A stretch of 64,000 bases of DNA from Entoloma clypeatum (GCA_963565915.1 OY751489.1:1922001-1986000); one strand, 5' to 3'. Counted from the stretch's first letter, positions 1 to 11,400 are shown. Numbers and translations are program-made. The notes: generated by a model from the sequence alone, not told the origin.

Positions 1-317
1 TAATATCTACTTTCGCAACCTTTGGTTCCCAGTCTGACTCACTACCTTACTTCGTCATCCCCTTTAGTATACTTCGTTCCCGCGCTGACTCGCTTTCCGC
101 AGTCAGCTTACTCACTGTACATAGCCTTCCGCAGTCGCCCTACTCATGCGCACTGCCTTCCGCAGTACTGACTCATCCGCTACCGCCTATAGTCAGTACC
201 TATATAAACCTCTTGTACTATAGTAGATTCCTTAGATTTAGCAATCACTTTGCTCTTCGCCTTTCCACTTTCCTGCATACTCTGCCCGAACCTTGGAACG
301 GTTTGTTAAGCATAACA
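1..317 (+). repeat. 5' LTR of gypsy element (left end cut by window edge)
   Basis: Matches 6250-6566 with two mismatches (c83 against t6332, g162 against a6411), both at CpG sites. It ends TAACA, the inverted partner of the TGTTA that opens the complete 3' copy. TATATAA at 201-207 is a good TATA box. The likely transcript start is about 33 bases on, at the AGATTTAGCAA beginning at 234. Confidence 0.92.
201..207 (+). promoter_or_regulatory. TATA box of the gypsy LTR promoter
   Basis: TATATAA lies 33 bases before the AGATTTAGCAA string at 234. The same spacing (TATA near 13979, AGATCTAGCAA at 14014) occurs in the related solo LTR, which supports 234 as the RNA 5' end. The start itself is inferred. 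Confidence 0.6.
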
Positions 318-319
318 AG

Positions 320-330
320 TTGCTAAATCT
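320..330 (+). promoter_or_regulatory. Primer binding site complementary to the element's own RNA 5' end
   Basis: TTGCTAAATCT, two bases after the LTR, is the exact 11-base reverse complement of AGATTTAGCAA at 234-244, the predicted 5' end of the transcript. Tf1 of fission yeast and its relatives prime reverse transcription with the first 11 nt of their own RNA, folded back on the primer site. The match in length and place argues for self-priming here. No tRNA-type site starting TGG is present. Confidence 0.75.
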
Positions 331-751
331 CGTTAGGTTCGCCCAGAGCAAAGAGAGCAACTACCAGACGAGTCAAGACGTCGCGCTTCTTTGAAGACTT
401 CACCAGTAACCCATTCAGCACGCCAGAAGCCCGACAGGAGGAGCTAAGTCCTCGAGACAGTATCGATTTTACACTCATCCAGCAGTACATCGAATCGGAG
501 ATCCGTCACATCCTACAGCAGGTGCTTGACGAAGAACTAGACAACAACGAGCATCGCCCCCACGGCGAGATAGCAGAGAGCATCCATCTTGCTCGGCAAC
601 ACCAGATCGCGCGTTACAACACCCGACAGAACGAACTCGAAAGCTTTCGCGTTCAAGAAGGACCTCAGACAGGTCGGATCACAGAGATCAGAGAGTTTAT
701 CGGTGTCCAGACAACCGTTATCAGAAGATTGATTAGGACGCTCACATCGAG
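331..751 (+). other. ATG-free leader with an open frame lacking a start codon
   Basis: From the predicted RNA start at 234 to the gag ATG at 752 there is no ATG in any frame, so gag uses the first AUG. One frame is open from 327 to 1106; its part before 752 reads like protein (acidic and Gln-rich, helical) but has no ATG. It may be a former N-terminal Gag extension, separated from gag by a shift and by a TAG at 734-736 in the gag frame, or chance. Confidence 0.4.
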
Positions 752-1975
752 ATGTCCCAGAGCCACATCATCATGTCTTACTCAAAGCAGCAGATCTACG
801 CCCACTTCACCACCGAAGAACAACAGACTGAGTACAACCGCTGGGCACGAAACGAGAGACTTGACCCCTTCTCGAGACCAACAGACGCGCAGGAACAGAG
901 ATTCCTTAGAGATTTACAGAGGAAATACTCTGAACGTTTTGCCACCGATTCCACCGATGAGTCTCCTGACGAATTTACTTTTGACTCCGCGCAGTCAGAT
1001 ATCGAACAGACGCCTAGAACAGGGACTCATTTTCAATCCTTACCTGTATCCCAAACCCCATCTTCATCCCAACAACCCGACTCCTCTTCTCCTCCGCAGA
1101 CTCTAAACATGGCAGAAGCTCTGGCTGTACAAACAATGGATACATCCAAGATCATCAAGGATCCTGGGATGTTCAAGGACAGATACACCTTTGACGAGTG
1201 GTGGAAAGCCACCAAACTATACATTAGGTTCCAAAAGAGCCTCACAGACGATCAGAAGATTCTTGCGGTATTATCCCGCATGATGGAAGGGTCCGGCAGA
1301 CACTGGGCCAGTAACAAGTTAGACACTCTTACCGCTGACAACGAGAACATCACCTGGCTAGGTTTTTCCGATGATATCACCACACGATTCTCCATCGCCA
1401 ACAAGTCGGTCGCTGCCAAAGCAAGACTCGAAGTCCTGAAACAAGAGAAACGCACTGTTGATGAATTCTTGGATAAATTTGAAGAACTCTTGGGACTGTC
1501 AAACCTTGGTGAAGAAACTGGGAAATACATCCTAGAGAAAAGCATCAACCGCAGAATCTCTGAACAAGTGGCTAGCGATGGCAAGACGTACACCGATTAC
1601 GCAAAGGAGATCCGAAACAAGGGACGACAGATGGAAGGACACGCACTGGTCATCTGAGGTGGCGGCGACATGCGCACCGGATCGGGTACCACTTATGGTG
1701 GTCAGGGCAAGGCCATGGAGATCGACAAAGCAGGAGTAGCCCGTTGCTACAACTGTCAACGCTTCGGTCATCTGGCTAAAGACTGTAGCGCTCCAAAGAA
1801 GAAAGATGGTCGCAAGTGTTTTAACTGTGACCAAGAAGGCCATATCGCGCGCAACTGCCGCAAGCTGAAGAAGAACTCCGGAAGGGTTAGGAAGGTGTCT
1901 GAGGAAGATGCTGAGAATGATGAAACCACAATCTTAGAAACCGAAGAGAAGGATTTTCCCGAAGGGTCCGATTAA
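752..1975 (+). pseudogene. Gypsy gag, interrupted by one TGA
   Basis: The Gag structural protein packages element RNA in virus-like particles. The frame opens at the first ATG, runs through a retrotransposon Gag core (about 1130-1620, with WWKATKLYIRFQ and a Phe-Leu-rich helix region) and ends in two CCHC zinc knuckles, CYNCQRFGHLAKDC and CFNCDQEGHIARNC (about 1744-1860). A TGA at 1655-1657 cuts the core from the knuckles, while the frame continues intact on both sides; CGA would restore Arg. The frame closes with TAA at 1973-1975, and pol follows in the -1 frame. That step could be a natural frameshift or a one-base lesion; I see no canonical slippery heptamer. Confidence 0.88.
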
Positions 1976-2025
1976 ACGACGCTAAGTCGCGACCCTTATC
2001 TATTAAACGGACTTGCTTGCCTTGT

Positions 2026-5000
2026 ATGACTGCAGACAATAGAACCTATGTCATCCCTGCCAAACGAGCCACTGCATCGACTAAGATTGTGAAGGGAGAT
2101 AAACCTCCGAAAAGATGAGAAATCAGGCTGTTAGCTCAGCTCAGGACACGACGAGGACCAAAGGTTATCCGACCTGAGGTTGACAGCGGATGTGAACGCA
2201 CATGCATCCATCCCAGAATAGTATGTGAACAGAACCTCCCCACGTGAGGAATACCGCCCATAGCAATTCTAAATGCGGATGGATCGCCAAATCGACAACA
2301 GAAAGCGAGCCAACTTGCCGAAGTCAAACTGGATTTGGGAGCACATCAGGAAACCATGGAAGCAATGGTACTGGACATTGGGAGAACGGACATGCTCTTG
2401 GGACATGACTGGTTGGTACACCACAACCCCACAATCAATTGGACAACCGGCGCGGTGACATTTAACCGATGCCCAACAACATGTCGAACCAAACACTCAG
2501 ATTTCAGGGTTAACCTTAATGGTCGCAAACACCAGGTTCACATGGTTGAGGTGCGCGACAAAGATGCACCCAAAAAGTCGGATCAGAAATGGAAGCCTGG
2601 AGACCCTATTTTGGAAGCTGTCACTCCCACACCACCTCCCACAACCAAACGACCCTCATATGTTGAACGATTTGCTCATCTTTTCAAGAAGGAGAATTTT
2701 GACAAGATCCCAAAGGAGAGGGAATGGGACCATGGTATCGAACTTACACCGGACGCACCAAAGGAACTAGGAGGAAATACATATCCTATGATGCAAAAGG
2801 AACAAGAAGAATTGGACGCATTCATTGACGAAGGTCTAGCAACAGGAAAGATCCGCCCGTCCAAATCCCCTTATGCCTCCCCTTGCTTCTTCATCAACAA
2901 GAAGGATGGCTCCAAACGATTGGTACAAGATTACCGCATGGTCAATAAATTCACGGTCAAAGACAAGTTCCCACTCCCACGAATATCCGATCTCTTGGAC
3001 GTACTGAAAGATGCGGTCTACTTCAATAAAATGGACATCATGTGGGGCTATAACAATGTCCGGATCAAGGAGGGCGATGAATGGAAAGCTGCCTTCCTCA
3101 CCAGTCGAGGATTGTTCGAACCATTGGTCATGTTTTTCGGTCTTTGCAACTCCCCGGGAACATTCTCTCGGATGATGGCTAGTCTATTCCGGGACCAGAT
3201 CCGCCGACGTATCTGCGTGATCTACATGGATGACATCGTGGTTATCGGTAAAACCAAGGAAGAACTCGCGCGAAACACTGAAGAAATCCTACAGATCCTA
3301 TCGGACAATGATTTGTTCCTAAAGGAAAAGAAGTGTTTATGGGAAGTAACGAAATGTCCTATATTGGGATATATGGTTGGTGAGGGACGCGTTGAGATGG
3401 AAACTGAGAAGGTGGATACAATTCAAAACTGGCGAGCACCCACATCAAAAAAGGAAGTTCAGAAGTTCCTTGGATTTGCTAACTTCTATCGACGATTTAT
3501 TGAAGGGTACTCAAACATCGCGAAACCTCTCACCGCGCTCACAGGCGGTACGGCATTTACTTGGGGACCAACGGAGCAGCAAGCTTTTGAAGGTCTCATA
3601 CGGGCAATTACATCGGCACCAGTCTTGGCATTACCGAAACCAGAGGGACAGTTCAGGGTTGAAACCGATGCATCGGGCTATGCAATTGGAGCAGTACTCT
3701 CTCAGAAGCAAAACAACAAATGGCACCCCATTGCGTTATTGTCGCGGACCATGTCCGCGGCCGAACAGAATTACGAGATATATGACAAGGAACTCCTGGC
3801 AGTCGTGGAAGCATTGAAAGATTGGAGACACTATCTGCTTGAAGCCAGGGAACGTTTCGAGATCTTGACTGATCACAAGAACCTGGAATATTTCCGTCAT
3901 CCTCAGGACCTAAATCAACGACAGCGACACTGGAAAATGAAGTTACAAGACTATGACTTTGAATTACGGCATGTGCCCGGCAAGACCAATGCAAAAGCGG
4001 ACATCCTGTCACGCTTACCCTGGTATGAAGCGGAACTCGAACCACAGGATAGTGACCAAATGCTCAAGGAGGGACTATTCTTGAAATGGTTGGAATCAGA
4101 AGATGTGGTACAAATGGAGATGTTCACGGAGGAACAATTCTTTGAAGGGGGTGAAACATCTGATTCCATCAAAATTGGAAACGTCACAACTATTGAAAAT
4201 CCGTGGATCGCACGCATCAAGGGTTCAAACCGCATGGAGACAGAAGTAGCCCAGGATCTAAAAAAGAATTCTCATTGGTATCAGCAGGAGAATGGGATCA
4301 CCTATGCAGGAGAATGAGTCTATGTCCCGCCAGACCCACAATTACGACAAGAATTGATGTTTGAGTCACACGATGCACCAGTGGCTGGACATCCAGGACA
4401 GTACCGGACACATGAACTCCTCACTCGCACCTACTGGTGGCCTACCATACTGCATGATGTGAAGAAGTACGTGAAGGGTTGCGACACTTGTCAACGCAAC
4501 AAGATTAACCGACAAAAGCGACATGCTCCGCTACATCCCCATGCAGCACCAAGTCACCCATGGGAAGACATAGGAATCGACGTCGTGGGACCGATACCAG
4601 AATCTGATGGAAAAAACGCAATTCTGGTTATCACGGATAGACATTCAAAGATGCTTCACCTCATTCCAACAACCGTGGAACTATCGGCTGAAGGATTAGC
4701 CAAGATCTATCGGGATCAGATATGGAAGCTTCATGGGATCCCCAAGAAGATCATCAGCGATAGGGGACCGCAGTTCGCCGCGAAGTTCATGGAGATACTC
4801 TGCCGCATGTTAGGGATCAAGAGGAACCTGTCCACCACATACCACCCACAGACTGATGGACAGGCCGAGCGATCGCATCAGGAAACGGAAGTGTTCTTAC
4901 GAAACTTTGTCAACCATCTACAGGATGATTGGGCTGAATGGATCGCAATCGCAGAGTTCCAGTACAATGACAAAGAACATCAGGCAACGAAGCACACCCC

Positions 5001-5625
5001 ATTCTACCTCAACTACGGTTTACATCCGTGGAAGGGAGAGCTTGTGTTAGAAGATACCAATCCGGCCACCAACAACTTCTTGAAAAAACTCAAACAGGCA
5101 TGAGAAGAAGCCAATGCAGCGCTGAAACAAGCACAGGATCAGATGAAGAAGACAGTTGACACACGGAGAAGTCCGTCTCGGAACTACCACATCAGAGACA
5201 AGGTGTGGCTAGAAGGGACTAACATCAGGACCGATCGCCCCTCAAAGAAACTTGACGCACTCCGACATGGACCATTCAAAGTCCTAGAGAAGAAAGGAGT
5301 TAGCGCGTACCTTCTTGATCTTCCAAAGACTTGGAAGATGATTCACCCTGTGTTCAACGAGACCCTGTTGTCACCATATGAAACTCCGAAGTACGCCATC
5401 CAGAAAAAGAAACCAGCCCCTGATCCGATCATTGTCGAAGGACGAGAAGAGTACCATGTGTCTACGATCCTAGACTCTCGAAAGTTCCGTGGAAAGATCC
5501 AGTACCTCGTCCAGTGGGAAGGATATGGTCCAGAAGAAAACACATGGGAGCCTTGAGCTAATGTTCAGAACGCTCAAGATTTGATCCGTGATTTCCATCG
5601 GCAGAACCCGTCTCGTCCACGATAA
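2026..5625 (+). pseudogene. Gypsy pol polyprotein with five in-frame TGA codons
   Basis: One frame runs from about 2026 to a TAA at 5623-5625. Order: aspartic protease (VDSG near 2180), reverse transcriptase with YMDDIVV (about 3220), RNase H (TDASGYAIGAVLSQ, about 3665, and TDHKN), integrase with H2C2 zinc finger (about 4380-4490) and catalytic D, D, E (about 4580, 4757, 4866), then a chromodomain ([17 protein letters not shown], about 5500). Stops at 2116, 2245, 4315, 5101 and 5554 are all TGA, and CGA would fit Arg at each. Nothing else in the motifs looks broken. The terminal chromodomain places it among chromoviruses. No full polyprotein could be made from this copy without readthrough. 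Confidence 0.92.
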
Positions 5626-5758
5626 AAGATGAGTTCTCAAAACCCATGGCAGCATCGACCTCATCAGTCAACCACACACCGAGTTCCCCGCTCTAGTCTT
5701 CTCCCTGCCCAATATAGCCACCCCATTCTACTTCTATCTCTCCACCATCCTCACCGCC

Positions 5759-6130
5759 ATGTCAAACACCATCGTTACCTCCGCCTCCACCACCGACGTC
5801 AACCCCGCCATCGCCGCCCTTATGAATGAAGCGCTCTCCATGAGAGACCAAATCCATGCCCTCGAAACTTCCCTCGCCGACCTCCTTCATTGCCAGATGA
5901 ATATCCGACTTCATTCATTGTCCAATCTCCCTGTCGCCCCGACTCCCGAAGAGAAACAAATTCTCGGGAACTACACCAGCACCCTCGTCATCGAGAATCA
6001 ATGTATTCGGCTGGCCATCAAGGGCCTTGAACTCGCCGTTGCCATCAATGAGGAGTTGATATACGATTGGAGCCTCAAGGAGAGCCCGAACTGGTCCGAT
6101 CCCGGCAACAACGAGGGATGGGGACAGTGA
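5759..6130 (+). CDS. Small extra ORF between pol and the 3' LTR, unknown function
   Basis: A 123-codon frame with a good start context (GCCATGT) fills most of the space between the pol stop and the polypurine tract. It has no stop codons, unlike gag and pol. The product is acidic and mainly helical, with a stretch rich in Leu, Ile and Glu that could form a coiled coil; no signal peptide or membrane segment is seen. The position is where env or accessory genes sit in other LTR elements, but nothing suggests an envelope. The same frame is open upstream of 5759 after a TGA at 5630. It could be non-coding. Confidence 0.45.
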   Translation: MSNTIVTSASTTDVNPAIAALMNEALSMRDQIHALETSLADLLHCQMNIRLHSLSNLPVAPTPEEKQILGNYTSTLVIENQCIRLAIKGLELAVAINEELIYDWSLKESPNWSDPGNNEGWGQ

Positions 6131-6151
6131 CTCTGTGAGGACACAGAGCTT

Positions 6152-6164
6152 GAGGAGGGGAACA
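6152..6164 (+). promoter_or_regulatory. Polypurine tract of gypsy element
   Basis: A purine run (GAGGAGGGGAA plus CA) directly before the 3' LTR, the expected primer for plus-strand DNA synthesis. Confidence 0.8.
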
Positions 6165-6566
6165 TGTTACGGACTCTACGGTATGAGGACCACATCATAT
6201 CTTCTACTTATCGGCCCGACGCAGCGCCCTCTTACGAACTCACTATGTCTAATATCTACTTTCGCAACCTTTGGTTCCCAGTCTGACTCACTACCTTACT
6301 TCGTCATCCCCTTTAGTATACTTCGTTCCCGTGCTGACTCGCTTTCCGCAGTCAGCTTACTCACTGTACATAGCCTTCCGCAGTCGCCCTACTCATGCGC
6401 ACTGCCTTCCACAGTACTGACTCATCCGCTACCGCCTATAGTCAGTACCTATATAAACCTCTTGTACTATAGTAGATTCCTTAGATTTAGCAATCACTTT
6501 GCTCTTCGCCTTTCCACTTTCCTGCATACTCTGCCCGAACCTTGGAACGGTTTGTTAAGCATAACA
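6165..6566 (+). repeat. 3' LTR of gypsy element, 402 bp, complete
   Basis: Starts TGTTA after the polypurine tract and ends TAACA at 6566; bases 6250-6566 match 1-317. TATATAA lies near 6450. The next base belongs to the interrupted DDE pseudogene. Confidence 0.92.
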
Positions 6567-7721
6567 GTCCACACTCTGCCATGCCTCTCATGCCATACAC
6601 ATTCCCTCGAGAAGATCAATCTTGTAGATCTCGCGCTCGCCTGCCTCGTCAAGATCCAATGCGCGAGTGCAAAAAGCGCGCCGATAGTGTGCCTTGAAGC
6701 ACCAGATGATTCCCGCATCAAGTGGTTGAACAAACGATGTCAAATTGGGCTCAAAGTATTCAATCTGAATGTTTCGTGGTTTGTATTCGATAAAATGCCC
6801 CAAAAAATTATCGATGAGGAGGCGGATGTGGCGATTCTCATTGCGCATCTTGATGTCTAATTTCTTGATGTACCTGTCCAACGAGTCTCAACTGAACTGC
6901 GGATTTGACGTCAAGTTCCAGCTGTTCACTTACTCCTCAAATAATTCCGAAGTCATCCATGCCTTCTTGTTGTTGCGGTAATAAAACCCACGCTGTTTGG
7001 GATTCTTTTTCTGGAAGCACCGTGGCTTCTTTGCCTTTCCGATAAAAATGGCTGGCATACGTTCGCTCCCATCCGCGTTGCATGCAAAACCAACAGAGAT
7101 CTGAAATTTTAACTTCTTTTTCCCACTCATTTGCTTTGTTGCAAGCCCTCGATCTGGTGGAGCACTGTTGGTGACTATGAATATGATTTCTGAAATTGCC
7201 AGGTCGTGCAGCACTCACAATGGAAAGAGACTTGTCTCCTCAAAATTTCATCGGTCTCGAACTGGAAACGATGTCATGACTCCCTGTACACGTTTTCTCT
7301 CTGCTTCAACAGCCTCAAGATCCACAGAGCCAGCTTCTCCGTGCCTTCAATAATCCCTCAATCTGTATGTCCTGCAGAACGACGAAACCTAACTGTCTCC
7401 AATACGTTCTGCATTGGGGACATTGAAGTCATCTTCAAAGTGCTTCCTCTTCTCTTTCAGCATTGGGCCATTGACTGTCTCGCCCCTTCCCTCCATATGT
7501 TTGACCCAGAGAAACAAAGCTCGTTCTACATCAGGCCGAGTTACAACTCATGCGCGTTTCGACGACATGGCATTTGGGTTCGACGTGGTCCGCTCCTCGA
7601 GTTGTTCCCGATTCCTTTGCTTCCGTGATAAGGTTGACTGGTCAAAAATGAGTGCTCCATCAATCTTGCTCTTGAAGTGGTTGACAATCTCACCCTGCGT
7701 CATCATTGGGTGAGCATCAAT
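6567..7721 (-). pseudogene. DDE (pogo/Tigger/CENP-B-like) transposase-type gene, main part
   Basis: Read right to left, this carries the helix-turn-helix DNA-binding region (DQSTLSRK near 7640), a CENP-B-type region (VTRPDVERALFLWVKHM, about 7500), then the DDE core: NFEETSLFP, APPDRGLATKQMSGKK, GFACNADGSERMP, FYYRNNKKAWMT, LLIDNFLGH (about 6810) and EYFEPNLTSFVQPLDAGI. A 55-nt GT-AG intron (7218..7164) restores the FPFAPPDRGL join. Damage: a TGA at 7550-7548 in a place where CGA fits, several other stops, and a frame break near 6900. It is cut at 6566 by the gypsy element and at 7722 by the solo LTR; its 5' exon is at 14096-14274. Confidence 0.85.
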
Positions 7722-8061
7722 TGTTATGGATTCGCTATCCATGGCATTGATCGCTCAGACAAGATACAAGACATAGAGGCCTTATCTGATTAATGGCCAG
7801 TTTCATCTTATCTATTGGTTTCAGGCTTACTATTCACTTTTACATCATTCAGGCCCCGGCCTCCACTTACTCACTACAGTATGGTCATTGTTACCATATC
7901 TAGATGGTTACTCTCACACATCCTTGACATCGTGTTACTTATTGGACTATACTTAGATACTCTGACTCACGCCACAGCAGTTACCATAGACACCTACTCC
8001 GGGTCCGCTTCTGGAGTCAGACCGGAACCGCTCTAGAGTCATCTAGATGACTCGACCTTCT

Positions 8062-8331
8062 TGTTGGACATACGTCATATATCATCGCTCTGCCCACGTG
8101 ATCGCGTCCTCCATATATATATCGACAATCGATACCTTACATCCTCAGTCGTTGTTCTCTTGGACCCTCTGAGGATGTAAGTGTATTGTTGTCTTCATCC
8201 ACTCCTCTGTATACTTATATACCACTAGTTACACGGTCCTTACGTGTTCTAGGTATGCATTATAGAGTCGTTGTTCTCTTGGACCCTCTGAGGATTTACA
8301 CGGTCCTTACGTGTTCTAGGTCCCGCTTACA
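8062..8331 (+). repeat. 5' LTR of copia element
   Basis: 270 bp, TGTTGG to TTACA, identical to 13703-13972. It contains two internal duplicated blocks: 8147-8176 repeated at 8266-8295, and 8230-8254 repeated at 8297-8321. Confidence 0.95.
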
Positions 8332-8446
8332 GGTTATGGGCTTCCTTTAGGGACCCTAGATCGTGCCTCGAGGACGCCTAACGACTCATCAATCACGCTC
8401 TCTTCGGTCCTTTTACTGGATCGATCAACGCCTAAACTTCCCCGCG

Positions 8447-11400
8447 ATGGCCTTCGACGCTGCATGGCCTCGATGGTCTCGCCCGGCCTCTGCGCCAATT
8501 CCTCCGTCGAGCAGCGACATGGTTTTTGTCTCTCCGGAACCGACCAGACCTGCACCGACCACCTTTGCGACCACCAGCGGACCGTTGAAATTTTCAGCTA
8601 CACATCCACATCCTTTTTATGACATTCCACCCCACCTTCGTCCCTTACATATACCTCAAAACTCCCCACGAGCGCCCCCAATACCGTCATCGTACAAGGG
8701 TAAAGCGCGAGTGTCGAGTGACGAGTCCCCTACGATATTTGAACCTACTACGTATAAACACCCAAACTCTCCCTCTCGTCCTCTTCCGAGAAACTCTCCC
8801 TTCCCACGCGCAACCACGTCCAAATTGCCTCCTCATGTTCCCCAGGTCCAGTCGACTGTTTTTCCCGCGCATATACCTACAAACCACAATCCCCAGATCG
8901 CTTCTCCTCCTTCCCATCGTGCGTCACCTCGTATTCCTCCCTCTGCCTCTCAGATACCCCATCACACACACCAACCGGCGCACCCTTCTCCATTGCGATC
9001 CCCGTTTCAACCACAAACTCTGCATCAACCACCGTTACCTATGAATCATCCCTTACCTACGAATTCCCACTCTTCCGCTTCTAAGATTACGCTACCTGAC
9101 TTATCACGCATTCCACTCCTTTCAACCGCTGGTGATTGGCCTCGGTGGTACGCAGCGATGATCGACATGGTGGACAATTTAGGCCTCTACCCGCATATCT
9201 CAACCAACAACACCCTATCCGAGCCTCTTTCCGAGCCGACCTACCCACCTACATACCATAATCAGTTGACTCCGGCCGAGATGAGCGCATACAAGGACTG
9301 GTGGCGCACAGATGGGATCGTGCGACATATCCTCGTAGGCAAACTAGGCCAAGGTCCGGCATCGATGGTACCTCCACGACGGGACATGCATGGTAACGTT
9401 ACGTCCACCGCCCGAGATGTCTTTGCTGCGCTTTCGCGTGGATATGGGGGTGGTGATGCGGCAGGCGCGGGTGTCATCAAGGACAAAATTGTACGCTTCC
9501 GATGTGGCAACGGCCATGATTCCGTCATCCGGTTCGTCGAGGCGTGGCGAACGGCTCTTCAACGACTTCAGGGAACGCCATGGGATTTCACAGATTTTGA
9601 TCTTACCCGCCATTTTGTGGACAATTTACCACAAGATGAATCTTACCGAGAAGTCCGCAAACTGGCCTACGATGGTTTCGATATGTGCCCGCCGTTATAC
9701 TATCACATCGAGTTCCTGATTACGAAGGTACTCACCATCGATGTACGCAATCGCCACCTACACCCGGACCCCCAACCACAACGACGTTCCACCCGCCCTG
9801 CCCCGACAGTTCCTACCCCTGTGCCCACCTCGACGACTTCCATGCCCCCTACCTCTACCTCCGACACAGTTCCTCGGACCCGCAACATGACGTGCTCGAC
9901 TTGCGGCGCGGTGGGTCATTTACACGAACACTGCGTTGCGCCGAATGGAGGCAACCCGAACAATGTGAAGGGACTCAGTATGGGCCGTAGACGAGAGCAC
10001 GCGAATGTAGCTTTGGACGTTGACTTACCTATTTCCCCCTCACCCGACGCGCAACCCCTGCCGAGTGATACACCTACCACATTTCCCAGTGACACCGTAG
10101 ACCCTGTACCAGCATCGCCCAAATCAGACGTTCTTTTCTATTATCCTACGCGTGAACCTTTCGTCATACCTCCCTCCAAGGCGTACGTGGCTGCCCCGTT
10201 CCTCGAGCTTGAACGGACGTTGGGACCGATCGCTTTCCTAACGATCACGAATAGGTATAACTCTGCACTCGACTCGGCAGCCTCGTCGCACATCTTCCGT
10301 GACCGAAGATACTTCTGGACTTATCATCCGGACCAGGCTACACCGGTGGGTACGGCAAATTGTGGAGTGCTGAACACGTTGGCACGTGGCGAAGTGCGCT
10401 TCCGTGCTATGCTCGGTGGTAAGGAGTATACGATTGCCCTATCGGACTGTCTTCATGCACCGGATGTTCCGATCAACCTACTATCTGTCGGTAGCTTTCA
10501 GGAGAAAGGAATACATCTGCATTTCCTTCCGACAGGGACCACCATTGAATTCCCTCTACCCTCTGGAGAACTGGTACCGCTCCGCGCTGCTTTCCTCCAC
10601 CGCTTATCTTTCTTGGCGTGTGACTTCCTGCTACCACCAGAACCGGTAGCCCCTGTCGAACCCGTAGCATTGATGGCTCCTTCAGGGCATATACCCAATA
10701 CGATCACCTTTGTGCCTGTCGCGGAGACGTTCCACCTTTGGCACCGACGCCTAGGTCATGCCAGTGCTGAGACGACACGTAACATCCTCATGAAGGATAT
10801 AGTGAAGGGCGTCACATTCAAAGGACCGGGCGGACGAGAACACTGCGTCTCCTGCATAGTAGGAAAGTGCCCCCAACAACCGTTTGCCTCACACCACCGG
10901 CGCGCGGAACACCCAGGTGAACTACTACACATGGATATATGTGGTCCTTTCCCGACACAGTCACCGGCGGGTAACACTTACTTCGTCAGCATCCTGGACT
11001 CTTACACACACTTTGGGTTCACATACCCATTATCCAAGAAAAGCCAGGCTTACGAAAAGTATCTCCTCGTGGAGTCTGAGGTCGAGCGTCAAACAGGTTC
11101 ACTGGTCAAGTCTGTCCGATGTGATGGTGCCTTGGAGTTCATCAAGGGTATGTTAGGGAACCACTTTAGCTCCAAGGGTATCTCCGTTCAGCAAACGGTA
11201 CCTTATGCCCACTCCCAGAACGGAACCGCGGAGCGCTTCATACGCACTCTCACCGATGGCGCCCAGACACTCCTCGCTGACTCTGGACTATCAGACACAT
11301 TCTTCATGGATGCGGTTACGACCACGCAATACTTACGCAACCGACTCCCGTCCAAAGCACTACCACCAGATGTCACGCCTTATGAACTTTATAAACGCGC

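Larger units (their letters stand above)
1..6566 (+). mobile_element. Ty3/gypsy retrotransposon, Tf1/sushi-type chromovirus, decayed
   Basis: An LTR retrotransposon lacking only the first 85 bp of its 5' LTR, which lie outside the window. Order: LTR, self-complementary primer site, ATG-free leader, gag, pol (protease, reverse transcriptase, RNase H, integrase, chromodomain), a small extra ORF, polypurine tract, LTR. The two LTRs differ at 2 of 317 shared bases, so insertion is fairly recent, yet gag and pol carry six in-frame TGA codons. It sits inside the minus-strand DDE pseudogene that resumes at 6567; the other half of that gene and the left target duplication are outside the window. Element class is clear; family name is not known to me. 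Confidence 0.93.

Noticed and set aside
522..1106. 194-codon frame overlapping the start of gag, taken as a gene
   Set aside because: It has no ATG and after 752 is only a shadow of gag; kept as a leader observation.
5759..6130. Envelope gene at the env position of the gypsy element
   Set aside because: No signal peptide, membrane helix or glycosylation pattern; chromoviruses normally lack env.
8332..8346. tRNA primer site for the copia element
   Set aside because: AGGTTATGGG lacks the usual TGG start and no clear tRNA partner comes to mind.
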